Origin: Nocardioides ungokensis
Lineage (GTDB): Bacteria > Actinomycetota > Actinomycetes > Propionibacteriales > Nocardioidaceae
Reading direction: 5' to 3'
Assembly (NCBI RefSeq): GCF_013466985.1
Contig: NZ_CP059164.1
Span: 1,001,001 to 1,065,000, forward strand
Length of the DNA stretch: 64,000 nucleotides
The notes beneath the pieces were generated by a model, which was not told the origin of the DNA, made no database searches, and was given only the letters and a program-made list of their open reading frames with translations. Shown piece after piece: positions 48,092 to 61,429 of this stretch; position 1 is the stretch's first letter, and every line of letters begins with the position of its first letter. Both the position numbers and the translations under genes were made by a program.

Positions 48092-48105
48092 GGGACCTTG
48101 GTCCC
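48092..48105. promoter_or_regulatory. DevR/DosR-box-like palindrome upstream of cydA
   Basis: GGGACCTTGGTCCC matches every position of the DevR/DosR consensus GGGAC(Y)(W)(W)(R)GNCCC as I remember it from mycobacteria. It lies 92 bases before the cydA start codon. A DevR-like regulator is encoded 6 kb downstream after the cyd genes. Binding is inferred; only the sequence match is seen. Confidence 0.65.
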
Positions 48106-48196
48106 GGGCGGAGGTTGCCTCCGACCGTCCCGGGCTGCCGCCGGTTTCTCTTAACGTCGAGACAATCTCACCCGTGCGTCCGGCCCAGGAGAATCC

Positions 48197-49631
48197 GTGG
48201 ACCCTCTCGACCTCGCCCGGTGGCAGTTCGGCATCGTCACCGTCTACCACTTCCTCTTCGTCCCGATCACGATCGGCCTCTCGGCGATCGTGGCGGGCTA
48301 CGAGACGGCGTGGGTGCGCACCCGCAACCCGCACTGGCTGAGGTTGGCCAAGTTCTTCGGCAAGCTCTTCCTGATCAACTTCGCGATCGGGGTCGTGACC
48401 GGCATCGTCCAGGAGTTCCAGTTCGGGATGAACTGGAGCGACTACTCGCGCTTCGTGGGTGACATCTTCGGCGCCCCCTCGCGATCGAGGACTGCTCGCC
48501 TTCTTCCTCGAGTCGACGTTCCTGGGGCTGTGGATCTTCGGGTGGGACCGGCTCTCGCCGAGGCTGCACGCGACGTGCATCTGGGTCGTCCACGTCGGCA
48601 CCCTGCTCTCGGCGTACTTCATCCTCGCGGCCAACTCCTGGATGCAGCACCCGGTCGGCTACCGGTACAACCCGAGGACCGGCCGGGCCGAGCTGCACGA
48701 CTTCGCCGCGGTGCTCTTCAACAAGGTGCAGCTGGTCACCTTCCCGCACGTGGTGCTCTCCGCCTACCTCACGGGCGCCGCGTTCGTGGTGGGCGTGGCG
48801 TTCTGGTCGATGGTCCGTCGCGGCGCCAGTGACGAAGACCGCGGCATGTACCGCAGCGCGGCCCGCACCGGCGCGGTCATCGCCCTGGTCGCGGGCCTCG
48901 GCGTCGCGGTCACCGGCGACGTCCAGGGCAAGATCATGACCGAGGTCCAGCCGATGAAGATGGCCTCGGCCGAGGCGCTCTACAACACCGAGGGCTCCGC
49001 CGGGTTCTCGATCTTCACCATCGGCAGCCTGAGCGGCAACCAGGAGAAGTTCGCCGTCAAGGTGCCCGGCCTGCTCTCGTTCCTCGCCACCGGGCACACC
49101 GACAGCACCGTCGAGGGCATCAACCAGCTCCTCGCGCAGTACAAGAAGACCTACGGCAGCGACCCGGGCGCGACGTACTACTCGCCGGGCGACTACACCC
49201 CGATCATCCCGATCACCTACTGGAGCTTCCGGCTGATGATCGGCCTCGGCCTGCTCGCCGCGGCAGGTGCGGCGCTGATCCTGTGGCTGACCCGCAAGGG
49301 CAGGGTCCCGACCGGCCGGGTGTGGGTGTGGGTGGCGATCGCGATGCCGCTGCTGCCGGTCGCGGCCAACTCCTTCGGTTGGATCTTCACCGAGATGGGC
49401 CGCCAGCCGTGGGCGGTCTTCGGCGTGATGACCACCGCGCACGCAGTCTCCCCGGGCGTCGGTGCCGGCACGGTGCTCACCTCGCTGCTCACCTTCACCC
49501 TCGTCTACGCCGTGCTCGCGGTGGTGGAGATCGGGCTGGTCCTGAAGTACGTCCGCGCGGGGGCCGACCCGCTCCCCGAGGACACCGGACCCAACGACAC
49601 CCCCGACCGCCCGCTCGCGTTCGCCTACTGA
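48197..49631 (+). CDS. cydA: Cytochrome bd oxidase subunit I, two close frameshifts
   Basis: The GTG at 48197 follows AGGAGAATC. The protein shows LARWQFGIVTVYHFLFVPITIGLS (heme-ligand His near residue 18), [39 protein letters not shown], the second heme region SAYFILAANSWMQHPVGY, and the quinol-site EMGRQPW signature late. Two single bases are missing at about 48478 and 48495, 20 bases apart. Restoring a C and a G gives 478 residues. It reduces O2 to water with quinol at low oxygen. The short Q-loop (actinobacterial type) is present. Confidence 0.92.
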
Positions 49632-49643
49632 GGAGACGTCCCG

Positions 49644-50663
49644 ATGGAGCTCACCACCGTGTGGTTCTGCCTGATCGCCGTGCTGTGGATCGGCTACTTC
49701 TGCCTCGAGGGGTTCGACTTCGGGGTCGGCATGCTGCTGCCGATCCTGGCCTCCGACGACCGCGAGCGCCGGGTGCTGATCAACACGATCGGCCCGGTGT
49801 GGGACGGCAACGAGGTCTGGCTGCTGGTCGCCGGCGGCGCGACGTTCGCGGCGTTCCCGGAGTGGTACGCCACCCTCTTCAGCGGCTTCTACCTCCCGCT
49901 GCTGATGATCCTGGTCGCGCTGATCGTGCGCGGTGTCGCCTTCGAGTACCGCGCCAAGCGTGACGACCTGCGCTGGAAGGCACGCTGGGACCTGGCGATC
50001 ATCATCGGGTCCTACGTGCCGGCCGTGCTGTGGGGCGTCGCGTTCGCCAACATCGTGCGCGGGGTGCCGATCGACGCGAACGGCGAGTACACCGGCGGGT
50101 TCTTCAACCTGCTGAACCCCTACGCGCTGCTCGGTGGTGCGACGACCCTGCTGCTGTTCCTCACCCACGGCGCGATGTTCCTGGCCCTGAAGACCGACGG
50201 CCGGGTGCGGCACGAGGCCCGCAGCCTGGCCGCCCGGTTCGGGGTGCTGGCCGCCGCCGTGGCGGTCGCCTTCCTGTTCTGGACCCAGGTCGACTCCGGC
50301 AACCTCGGCTCCGCGCTGCTCTTCGTGGCGGCCGCCGCCGCGCTCGTCGGCGGCCTGGTGGCCGTCGGAGCGGCCCGTGAGGGCTGGGCCTTCCTCGGCA
50401 CCTTCGTCGCCATCGCCCTGGCCGTGGCCGGGCTGTTCGTCGCGCTGTTCCCCGACGTGATGCCGACCTCCCTGGCCGACGGCACCAGCCTGACGACCAC
50501 CAACGCCGCGGCGACGTCGTACACCCTGAAGATCATGACCGTGGTGGCCCTCGTGTTCACCCCGCTGGTGCTGGCCTACCAGGGCTGGACCTACTGGGTG
50601 TTCCGCCGCCGGATCGCGGTGCACCACATCCCGGAGCAGCCCGCGCGGCTGCCGGCCGCGTGA
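49644..50663 (+). CDS. cydB: Cytochrome bd oxidase subunit II
   Basis: The 339-residue polytopic protein has MELTTVWFCLIAVLWIGYFCLEGFDFGVGMLLP, the CydB start, and GPVWDGNEVWLLVAGGATFAAFPEWYATLFSGFYLPL. About eight helices follow. The ATG is 12 bases after the cydA stop with GAGGAG before it. It forms the catalytic complex with CydA. The next gene, cydDC, starts after 10 bases. Confidence 0.94.
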   Translation: MELTTVWFCLIAVLWIGYFCLEGFDFGVGMLLPILASDDRERRVLINTIGPVWDGNEVWLLVAGGATFAAFPEWYATLFSGFYLPLLMILVALIVRGVAFEYRAKRDDLRWKARWDLAIIIGSYVPAVLWGVAFANIVRGVPIDANGEYTGGFFNLLNPYALLGGATTLLLFLTHGAMFLALKTDGRVRHEARSLAARFGVLAAAVAVAFLFWTQVDSGNLGSALLFVAAAAALVGGLVAVGAAREGWAFLGTFVAIALAVAGLFVALFPDVMPTSLADGTSLTTTNAAATSYTLKIMTVVALVFTPLVLAYQGWTYWVFRRRIAVHHIPEQPARLPAA

Positions 50664-50673
50664 GGTCCCTCGG

Positions 50674-53600
50674 ATGAGACCCGGCGACCCGCGGGTACGC
50701 CGGCAGCTCCGGCCCGCCCGCCGGCAGCTGGGCGGCGTCGTGGCCGGCGGAGCGCTGGCCAGCGTGCTGGTGATCCTCCAGGCGTGGGTGATCACCGGCC
50801 TCGTGGTGGCCGCCCTGGACCACCCGCTCGACGACGCCCGCGTCGGGCGGTGGGCCGGTCTCGTCGTGGCCGTGCTGGCGGCCCGTGCGGTGACCGGCTG
50901 GGGCGTCGACGTGCTGGCGGCCCGGGCCGCCGCCGTGGTCGGCACGGACCTGCGCCGCCGGCTGGTGCGCGCGGTGCTGTCGGGCGGCGCGCCGCGCCGC
51001 TCCTCGGGGGAGGTGGCCGTGCTGGCGACCCGCGGGGTCAGCGCCGCCGAGCCGTACCTCACGCGCTACCTGCCGGCGCTGGTCCTCGCGGCGTTCCTGC
51101 CGGCGCTCACGGTGGTCGCCATCGCCACGCAGGACCTGCTGAGCGCGCTGATCGTGGCCTGCACGCTGCCGCTGGTCCCAGTGTTCGGGGCGCTGGTCGG
51201 GCTCGCGACCCGCGACCGCGCGGAGTCCCAGTGGCGGGCGATGGCCTCGCTCTCGGGGCACTTCGTCGACGTCATGCGCGGGCTGCCGACGCTGGTCGCC
51301 TTCCGCCGGGCCACGGCCCAGTCCCGCACCATCCGGGAGATCACCGACCGCTACCGCCGGGCCACCCTGGACACGTTGCGGCTGGCGTTCGCCTCCTCCG
51401 CGGTGCTCGAGCTGGTCGCGACCCTGTCGGTCGCCTTGGTGGCGGTCGTGGTCGGCGTACGCCTCGCCGCGGGAGACCTCGGGCTTCACACCGCCCTCCT
51501 GGTGCTCCTGCTGGCCCCCGAGGCGTACTGGCCGCTGCGCCGGGTGGGCGCGGAGTTCCACGCCTCGGCCGAGGGCGTCGCCACGCTCGAGGCGGTCAAC
51601 GACCTGGTCGAGCAGGCGCATGAGGCGGGTGGCGAGGCAGCGCCGGGCGAGCTCGAGGTCACCGGACTGACGGTGGTCCATCCGGGCAGGGTGACGCCGG
51701 CCCTCTCCCGCTTCAGCGCCCGCTTCCCCGACCGCGGCGTGACCCTGCTGACCGGACCGTCCGGGTGCGGCAAGACGACCCTGCTCTCGGTCCTGGCCGG
51801 GCTGCTGCCACCCCCCGAGGGCAGCGTGCGCGCCGGTGGCCACGCGGTGGGAGGCGCGGCCTGGCGGAGCCGGGTCGCCTGGCTCCCGCAGCGGCCGGTC
51901 TTCGTCACCGGCAGCGTCGCCGACAACCTGCGGATCGCGGCGCCCGACGCCGACGACGAGCGCCTGTGGGGCGCCCTGCGCAGGGTCGCCCTCGAGGAGC
52001 GCGTCCGGGCCCTGCCGGGCGGGCTCTCCGAGCCGGTGGGTGAGGACGGCGCCACGCTGTCGGCGGGGGAGCGAGCGCGCCTGGCGCTGGCCCGCGTCGT
52101 CCTCGCGGAACGTCCTTGGGTGCTCCTGGACGAGCCGACGGCCCACCTCGACGACCTGACCGAGCAGATCATCGCCGACACCGTGGTCGAGCTCGGCCGG
52201 ACCAGCGGCGTCATCGTGGTCACGCATCGACCGGCCCTGGTGGAGCTGGCCGACCAGGTCCTGGTGATGGCCGCGCCGCGGACGGAGACGCCCGCCGAGC
52301 GCCGACCCGCCGAGCGCGAGCGCCCGGTGCCGGGCCGGCCAGCGCCGGCCGGTCCGACTGGGCTCGGGCCGGACAGTCCGGTCGAGCCGGCGACCCGCTC
52401 CGGCCTGCTCGCGAGCACGGTCGTCGGCGCGCTCGCGTCCGCCTCCGGGGTGGCGCTCACCGCCACGGCAGGCTGGCTGATCGTGCAGGCATCGGCACAC
52501 CCGCCGGTCCTGACGCTGCTGGTCGCGGTCGTGGCCGTGCGCGCCTTCGGGCTGGCCCGACCGGCGCTGCGCTACGTCGAGCGGCTGCGCTCCCACGACG
52601 TTGCCCTGAGGGTGCTCGCCGACCGTCGCGTCCAGGTCTACGACGCGCTCGTCCCGCTCACTCCCGGACGCCTGGGGCGGCGCCGCGGCGACCTGCTCGC
52701 CTCCGTCGTCGACGACGTGGACAGTGTCGTGGACCGGGAGCTGAGGGTGCGGCTGCCGGTGCGCAGCTTCCTGCTCGTGGCGGCTGCCGCATCCGTGGCC
52801 GCCGCCGCGCTCCTGCCGGTCGCCGGGCTGGTCGTGGCAGCCACCTGTGCGGTCGGCGGCGGCGCGGCGTACCTGCTCGCCCGCACCGGAGCGGCCCGCG
52901 CCGAGCGGGCCGCGGTCGAGGCCCGGGCCCGGCTCTCCGAACGCGTCGTCGAGGTCACCCAGGTGGCTCCCGAGCTGGCCATGTGGCAGGCCGAGGAGGC
53001 CGCCACGGAGCTGGTCGTCGGGGAGAGCAACCGGCTGAACGGCTTCACGGTGCGGGCCGGCTCGTGGCTCGCCACCGCCCGGGCGACCACCCTCCTCACG
53101 GTCGGCCTCGGCGTCGCCGTGACGGCCCTGGTGGCGGCCCCCGCCGCCGCGTCCGGTTCCGTCACCGGACCGGTGCTGGCGCTGCTGGTGCTGCTGCCCC
53201 TGGCCCTGGGCGACGTGGCCCTCCCGCTGGCGGAGGCCGGGGCCCTCGCGGCCCGGACGCGTGCCGCCGAGGCGCGGCTGCGCGCGCTGGAGTCCGCGCC
53301 TCCGGCGGTCTCCGACCCGGCGGTGCCGCTCCCCGCCCGGCGTGGCCACGACGTCGAGATGACGACCGTGACCGCCGGCTGGGACGGCGTGACCGCCCTG
53401 CGGGGTCTCTCGCTGCGGCTCCGGCAGGGCGAGCGCGTGGCGGTCGTCGGGCCGTCCGGATCCGGCAAGACCACGCTGGCCGCGCTGATGCTGCGCTTCG
53501 TCGACCCCTGGCACGGTCGGGTCTCGCTGGGCGGGATCCCGGCACGCAGCCTCGCCCTGGACGACGTACGCCGCCTGATCGGCCTCGTCGACGACGACCC

Positions 53601-54042
53601 CCACGTGTTCGCCACCACGCTCGTCGAGAACGTCCGACTCGCGCGGCCCTCGGCGGGTGACGACGAGGTCGAGGCGGCACTGCGGCAGGCCCGGCTCGGC
53701 GCCTGGCTCGACACCCTTCCCGACGGGCTCGACACCTGGCTGGGCGACGGCAATGCGCTGGTCTCAGGAGGCGAACGGGCCCGGATCGCGGTGGCGAGGT
53801 CGCTGCTCGCCGACCAGCCCGTGCTCGTGCTGGACGAGCCGACCGCGCACCTCGACCACGCCACCGCCGAGGAGCTTTCCCGAGAGCTCCTCGGCGCGCA
53901 CGCCGATGGGCGTAGCGTGCTGTGGATCACCCACGGAAGCGTGGGCCTGGACCTGGTCGACCGGGTCCTCGACATCACCGAGTGCGGCGGATCTCCGTCG
54001 GCACTCTCCGGAACACAGAGGACAGGTGGCCCATGGGCGTAG
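50674..54042 (+). CDS. cydDC: Fused CydDC heterodimeric ABC exporter for cytochrome bd assembly
   Basis: The 1122-residue single chain contains both half-transporters. The CydD half has membrane helices in about 20-300 and an ATPase with GPSGCGKTTL near 366 and LSAGERARLALARVVLAERPWVLLDEPTAHLD. After a Pro/Ala/Arg linker (about 540-570) comes the CydC half (GPSGSGKTTL near 928, VSGGERARIAVARSLLADQPVLVLDEPTAHLD). CydDC exports thiols such as glutathione or cysteine in E. coli and is needed for bd maturation. In E. coli the two are separate genes. The DevR-like gene starts inside its end. Confidence 0.93.
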   Translation: MRPGDPRVRRQLRPARRQLGGVVAGGALASVLVILQAWVITGLVVAALDHPLDDARVGRWAGLVVAVLAARAVTGWGVDVLAARAAAVVGTDLRRRLVRAVLSGGAPRRSSGEVAVLATRGVSAAEPYLTRYLPALVLAAFLPALTVVAIATQDLLSALIVACTLPLVPVFGALVGLATRDRAESQWRAMASLSGHFVDVMRGLPTLVAFRRATAQSRTIREITDRYRRATLDTLRLAFASSAVLELVATLSVALVAVVVGVRLAAGDLGLHTALLVLLLAPEAYWPLRRVGAEFHASAEGVATLEAVNDLVEQAHEAGGEAAPGELEVTGLTVVHPGRVTPALSRFSARFPDRGVTLLTGPSGCGKTTLLSVLAGLLPPPEGSVRAGGHAVGGAAWRSRVAWLPQRPVFVTGSVADNLRIAAPDADDERLWGALRRVALEERVRALPGGLSEPVGEDGATLSAGERARLALARVVLAERPWVLLDEPTAHLDDLTEQIIADTVVELGRTSGVIVVTHRPALVELADQVLVMAAPRTETPAERRPAERERPVPGRPAPAGPTGLGPDSPVEPATRSGLLASTVVGALASASGVALTATAGWLIVQASAHPPVLTLLVAVVAVRAFGLARPALRYVERLRSHDVALRVLADRRVQVYDALVPLTPGRLGRRRGDLLASVVDDVDSVVDRELRVRLPVRSFLLVAAAASVAAAALLPVAGLVVAATCAVGGGAAYLLARTGAARAERAAVEARARLSERVVEVTQVAPELAMWQAEEAATELVVGESNRLNGFTVRAGSWLATARATTLLTVGLGVAVTALVAAPAAASGSVTGPVLALLVLLPLALGDVALPLAEAGALAARTRAAEARLRALESAPPAVSDPAVPLPARRGHDVEMTTVTAGWDGVTALRGLSLRLRQGERVAVVGPSGSGKTTLAALMLRFVDPWHGRVSLGGIPARSLALDDVRRLIGLVDDDPHVFATTLVENVRLARPSAGDDEVEAALRQARLGAWLDTLPDGLDTWLGDGNALVSGGERARIAVARSLLADQPVLVLDEPTAHLDHATAEELSRELLGAHADGRSVLWITHGSVGLDLVDRVLDITECGGSPSALSGTQRTGGPWA

Positions 54043-54721
54043 ACAATGGCGACATGACGGAGACCGGCCCGATCCGCGTGTACCTCCTGGACGACCACGA
54101 GGTCGTCCGGCAGGGCCTGCGCTTCCTGCTCGAGGCCGCCGGCGACATCGAGGTGGTGGGGGAGTCCGGCTCGGCCGAGGACGCCACGCACCGCATCCCC
54201 GCCCTGCGCCCCCACGTCGCGGTGCTCGACGCCCGGCTTCCCGACGGCTCGGGCATCGAGGTGTGCCGCTCCGTCCGAGCGGTCGACCCCTCCATCAACG
54301 CACTGATCCTGACGTCGTACGACGACGACGAGGCGCTGTTCGCGGCCATCATGGCCGGCGCGGCCGGCTACGTCCTGAAGGAGATCAAGGCCTCCGACCT
54401 CATCAGCGCGGTGCGCCACGTCGCCGGCGGCCACTCCTGATCGACCCGACATTGACCTCCCGGGTGCTCGAGCGCGTGCGCAACGGGCCCGCCACCGCGC
54501 CGGAGCTGGCCGAGCTGACCGACCAGGAGCTCAAGCTGCTCGGCTACATCGCCGAGGGACTGACCAACCGCCAGATCGGCGAGCGGATGTACCTCGCGGA
54601 GAAGACGGTCAAGAACTACGTCTCCAGCATCCTGGCCAAGCTCGGCCTCGAGCGCCGCACCCAGGCCGCGGTGCTGGCGGCCAAGCTGCTCGACCCGACA
54701 CCGGACTCGCACTCGCGGTAG
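54033..54721 (+). CDS. devR: DevR/DosR-like NarL-family response regulator, one frameshift
   Basis: The ATG at 54033 has AGGTGG before it; 54054 is an alternative start. The receiver domain has VYLLDDHEVVRQGLRFLLE and AVLDARLPDGSGIEVC with phospho-acceptor Asp near residue 66. The LuxR helix-turn-helix near the C-terminus is LTNRQIGERMYLAEKTVKNYVSSILAKLGLERRTQAAV, almost the DosR recognition helix. A missing C at about 54428 splits the gene after GGHS. Restoring it gives 229 residues in one frame. It overlaps the cydDC end and is presumably the cognate regulator of the DevS-like kinase at 55665. Confidence 0.9.
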
Positions 54722-54730
54722 CGGACCGCT

Positions 54731-54766
54731 CGGTCCGAGGTCCCCCGCAACGGGGACCATGGGCCG
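54731..54766. promoter_or_regulatory. Two DevR-box-like sites spaced 22 bases upstream of the DoxX gene
   Basis: On the plus strand GGGACCATGGGCCG (54753-54766) matches the DevR consensus at 13 of 14 positions. On the minus strand GGGACCTCGGACCG (54731-54744) matches 12. Start-to-start spacing is 22 bases. They lie just upstream of the DoxX-like gene at 54857. Confidence 0.5.
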
Positions 54767-54856
54767 AGCGCCCGGTGACCAAGCGCCCTGCCTCGCAGGG
54801 TGCCCGGGACGGGATCCTCGGGGTGGAAGTCATCCACCAACGGGGAGGCCATGCAC

Positions 54857-55474
54857 ATGAGCGTCGTTCACCACCGCCGGGAGACCCGCGCCGCCGCGGG
54901 CGAGGCCCCCTCGGTCGAGACCCAGGCACCGATCGTCGAGGTCACCGGTCGACGTCAGGCGGCCGCGGCACGCCGCGCCGTCGCGACGTTGCGCATCGCC
55001 TTCGGGTTCACGTTCCTGTGGGCCTTCTTCGACAAGCTGTTCGCGCTCGGCTACGCCACCGGCGTGGACCCCCAGGGTCACGTGGACCGCTTCGGCGACG
55101 CCGCGTGGATCCACGGCGGCAGCCCGACCCAGGGCTTCCTGGCCTTCGGTGCCGACGGCCCGCTGGAGAGCTTCTACCACTCGATCGCCGGCGCCACCTG
55201 GGCCGACTGGCTGTTCATGTTGGGCCTGCTCGGTGTCGGCGTCACGATGACCCTCGGGGTCGGGATGCGCATCGGCGCCGCCGCAGGCGCGGTGATGTAC
55301 CTGCTCATGTGGAGCGTGGTCTTGCCCCCGGACAACAACCCGATCATCGACGACCACATCCTCGGCGCGATCAGCCTCGTCACCCTGGCGCTGCTGAACG
55401 CCGGCAACGCCTGGGGTCTCGGGCGCTGGTGGAGCTCGAGGGCCCTGATGCAGAGGTACCCCGTCCTGAAGTGA
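54857..55474 (+). CDS. DoxX-like integral membrane protein
   Basis: The ATG at 54857 is 8 bases after GGAGG; an ATG at 54851 is closer than normal. The 205-residue protein has a polar N-terminus of about 40 residues, then four membrane helices (ALRIAFGFTFLWAFFDKLFALGYATG, WLFMLGLLGVGVTMTLGVGMRIG, AVMYLLMWSVVLPPDNNPIIDDHI). It resembles the TQO small-subunit/DoxX group. The family takes part in thiosulfate:quinone oxidoreduction or oxidative-stress complexes. Here it probably belongs to the respiratory/DevR response. Confidence 0.82.
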   Translation: MSVVHHRRETRAAAGEAPSVETQAPIVEVTGRRQAAAARRAVATLRIAFGFTFLWAFFDKLFALGYATGVDPQGHVDRFGDAAWIHGGSPTQGFLAFGADGPLESFYHSIAGATWADWLFMLGLLGVGVTMTLGVGMRIGAAAGAVMYLLMWSVVLPPDNNPIIDDHILGAISLVTLALLNAGNAWGLGRWWSSRALMQRYPVLK

Positions 55475-55494
55475 CCTGATCACCACAGACCGCC

Positions 55495-55526
55495 ACGGCC
55501 ACCTGCACGCGGACGCGGGTGGCCGT
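55495..55526. terminator. Hairpin after the DoxX-like gene
   Basis: ACGGCCACC and GGTGGCCGT form a 9-base perfect stem with a 14-base loop, starting 21 bases after the stop. There is no T-tract. It is a plausible transcription terminator between convergent genes. Confidence 0.5.
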
Positions 55527-55558
55527 TGGCCTGTCCCGAGCACCTCGTGGCCGTCTCG

Positions 55559-55650
55559 CCCGAGCCCCGTCACCCGAGCCCCTCGCCCGAGCCCCGTCAC
55601 CCGAGCCCCGTCACCCGAGCCCTCGCCCGAGCCCCTCGCCCGAGCCCGCA
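55559..55650. repeat. Tandem CCCGAGCCCC repeats between convergent genes
   Basis: About seven units of 12-14 bases repeat CCCGAGCCCCGTCA or CCCGAGCCCCTCG, alternating irregularly, between the DoxX-like gene and the devS-like kinase. Copies are near-identical, pointing to recent slippage or expansion. The units contain no stop-free protein signal of note and no dyad symmetry. Function unknown. Confidence 0.75.
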
Positions 55651-55664
55651 AGCCCCGCGGGCCG

Positions 55665-60010
<4,346 letters not shown>

Positions 60011-60161
60011 GCGGTGATCCTCCGTGTCGCGGGCTCCACGACCACAGGGCCAATGTGCCTCGGGGCAAGGCCGTCGGGCCCTGCCCGGGCGGGGGGCTGC
60101 GGAGTGTGCTGGAGCAAGGGCAGCACCGGAGCACGGGTGGGGCACGGATCGAGGAGGACCG

Positions 60162-60788
60162 ATGTTGGTGCGCGAGCTGATGAGCACTCCCGCTGTGACC
60201 GTCCGACCCGATGCCAGCGTCAAGGAGGCGGCCCGGCAGCTGACCGAGCACGGCATCACCGCGATGCCGGTCGTGGACCGGGCCGGTGCCCTCGTCGGCG
60301 TCATCAGCGAGGCCGACGTCATCCGGGACGCCGTGCTGCCCGACCAGCGTGCCCACGAGCGCCCCGTCTACCTCACGGACGGCCCCTACGGGACCCGGGT
60401 GCGCGACGTGATGAGCCACTTCCCGCTGAGCGTCCGCACCGACGCCGACCTGGCCGCCGCCGCCGAGCTGATGACCGGGACCGCGGTCAAGAGCCTGCCC
60501 GTCGTCGAGCGCGGGGTCGTGGTGGGGATGGTCAGCCGTCGCGACATCGTGGCGGTGCTGGCCCGCAGCGACCAGCGCATCGAGGGCGAGGTCGACGAGC
60601 TGCTGCGCTCGGCCGGGCTCGACGTGTCGGTCGAGGTGGTCGACGGCGTCGTCGTGCTCGACGGCCCCGAGGAGACCCACCAGCAGGAGATGGCCCGCGT
60701 GCTGGTCGGCACCGTGCAGGGCGTGGTCGGGATCCGCTTCGGGCGGCGGCCCGCGTCCCGCGGCCACGGTGGAGCTTCGGGCGGCTAG
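60162..60788 (+). CDS. CBS-pair plus BON domain protein
   Basis: The ATG at 60162 follows GAGGAGG. The 208-residue protein has CBS domains at about 1-60 (VRELMSTPAVTVRPDASVKEAARQLTEHGITAMPVVD) and 75-135 (VRDVMSHFPLSVRTDADLAAAAELMTGTAVKSLPVVERGVVVGMVSRRDI). A BON-like C-terminus follows (DVSVEVVDGVVVLDGPEETHQQEMARVLVGTVQGVVGI). CBS pairs bind adenosyl nucleotides; the related Hrp1 of mycobacteria is DosR-controlled. Its stop TAG forms a shared CTAG with the stop of the convergent PNPOx gene. Confidence 0.88.
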   Translation: MLVRELMSTPAVTVRPDASVKEAARQLTEHGITAMPVVDRAGALVGVISEADVIRDAVLPDQRAHERPVYLTDGPYGTRVRDVMSHFPLSVRTDADLAAAAELMTGTAVKSLPVVERGVVVGMVSRRDIVAVLARSDQRIEGEVDELLRSAGLDVSVEVVDGVVVLDGPEETHQQEMARVLVGTVQGVVGIRFGRRPASRGHGGASGG

Positions 60789-61225
60789 ACCGTCCGGCGC
60801 ACCGGCATCGTGCTCAGCAGGTCCCAGCCGGCTCCGACCCGGCGTCCGGACAGCTCGGTCCAGCGCAGCCTCAGGTAGAGCGTGCGCGAGCCACCTGCCC
60901 AGGGCCGTGGCGGCCACACCTCGCGGATGTGGTCCATCTCGTCGATGTCGGTGACGAAGTCACCGCGTCCGCGCGCCACGACGCTCCAGCCCCGCTGGTT
61001 CTCGTAGTCGAACTGGTCGACCTCGAAGGCCAGGGTGGTGTCTCGCCCGTAGCTGCCGAGCAGGCTGTACGGCGAGGTGCGGACCACGATCGCCTCGTCG
61101 ACCACCGAGTAGTTCACCGGGATGATGTGCGGACCGGTGGGTGTGGCGATGGCGATCCGACCGGCCACGCCGGCGCGCAGCAGCCGCTCGCACTCGTCGT
61201 GGTCGAGATCGATGATGTCCTGCAC
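60785..61225 (-). CDS. Pyridoxamine 5'-phosphate oxidase-fold flavin or F420 protein
   Basis: The GTG at 61225 is preceded by GAAGGGAA; the product has 146 residues. LDHDECERLLRAGVAGRIAIATPTGPHIIPVNYSVVDEAIVVRTSP and TTLAFEVDQFDYENQRGWSVVARGRG give the split-barrel PNPOx-like fold. Such actinobacterial proteins bind FMN or F420; the exact cofactor cannot be seen. The gene is divergent from the universal stress protein and shares a DevR-box-bearing promoter region with it. Confidence 0.85.
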   Translation of the reverse strand: MQDIIDLDHDECERLLRAGVAGRIAIATPTGPHIIPVNYSVVDEAIVVRTSPYSLLGSYGRDTTLAFEVDQFDYENQRGWSVVARGRGDFVTDIDEMDHIREVWPPRPWAGGSRTLYLRLRWTELSGRRVGAGWDLLSTMPVRRTV

Positions 61226-61290
61226 CGCGAGATTCCCTTCGGTCGTGGCCCCTTGGCCTCCATCGTCCGGGGGCGCCGAGGGAGCGGTCA

Positions 61291-61326
61291 GGGTCGATGG
61301 TCCCGACGTCCGGGCCCGTTGCGCCC
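61291..61326. promoter_or_regulatory. Two DevR-box-like sites in a shared divergent promoter
   Basis: On the minus strand GGGACCATCGACCC (61291-61304) matches the DevR consensus at 13 of 14 positions. GGCCCGTTGCGCCC (61313-61326) matches 10 of 14 on the plus strand. The starts are exactly 22 bases apart. They lie 66 bases from the PNPOx-like start and about 104 bases from the universal stress gene. Confidence 0.5.
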
Positions 61327-61429
61327 TGCCCCGGCGTACCCGCCGCGGGACACGGTGGACAAGGCCGGAGTGTCCGGCTGCCCGGACGGGCGCCTGTCCG
61401 GAGGGACGACTGCACGGAGCGTGACGTCC

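Noticed and set aside
50557..53604. Open frame of about 1000 codons opposite cydDC
   Set aside because: Low-complexity Gly/Arg/Gln/His composition and no recognisable fold; the plus-strand frame has two complete ABC ATPase domains.
55559..55650. Possible CRISPR array
   Set aside because: Units are contiguous without unique spacers of 30-40 bases, and there are no cas genes nearby.
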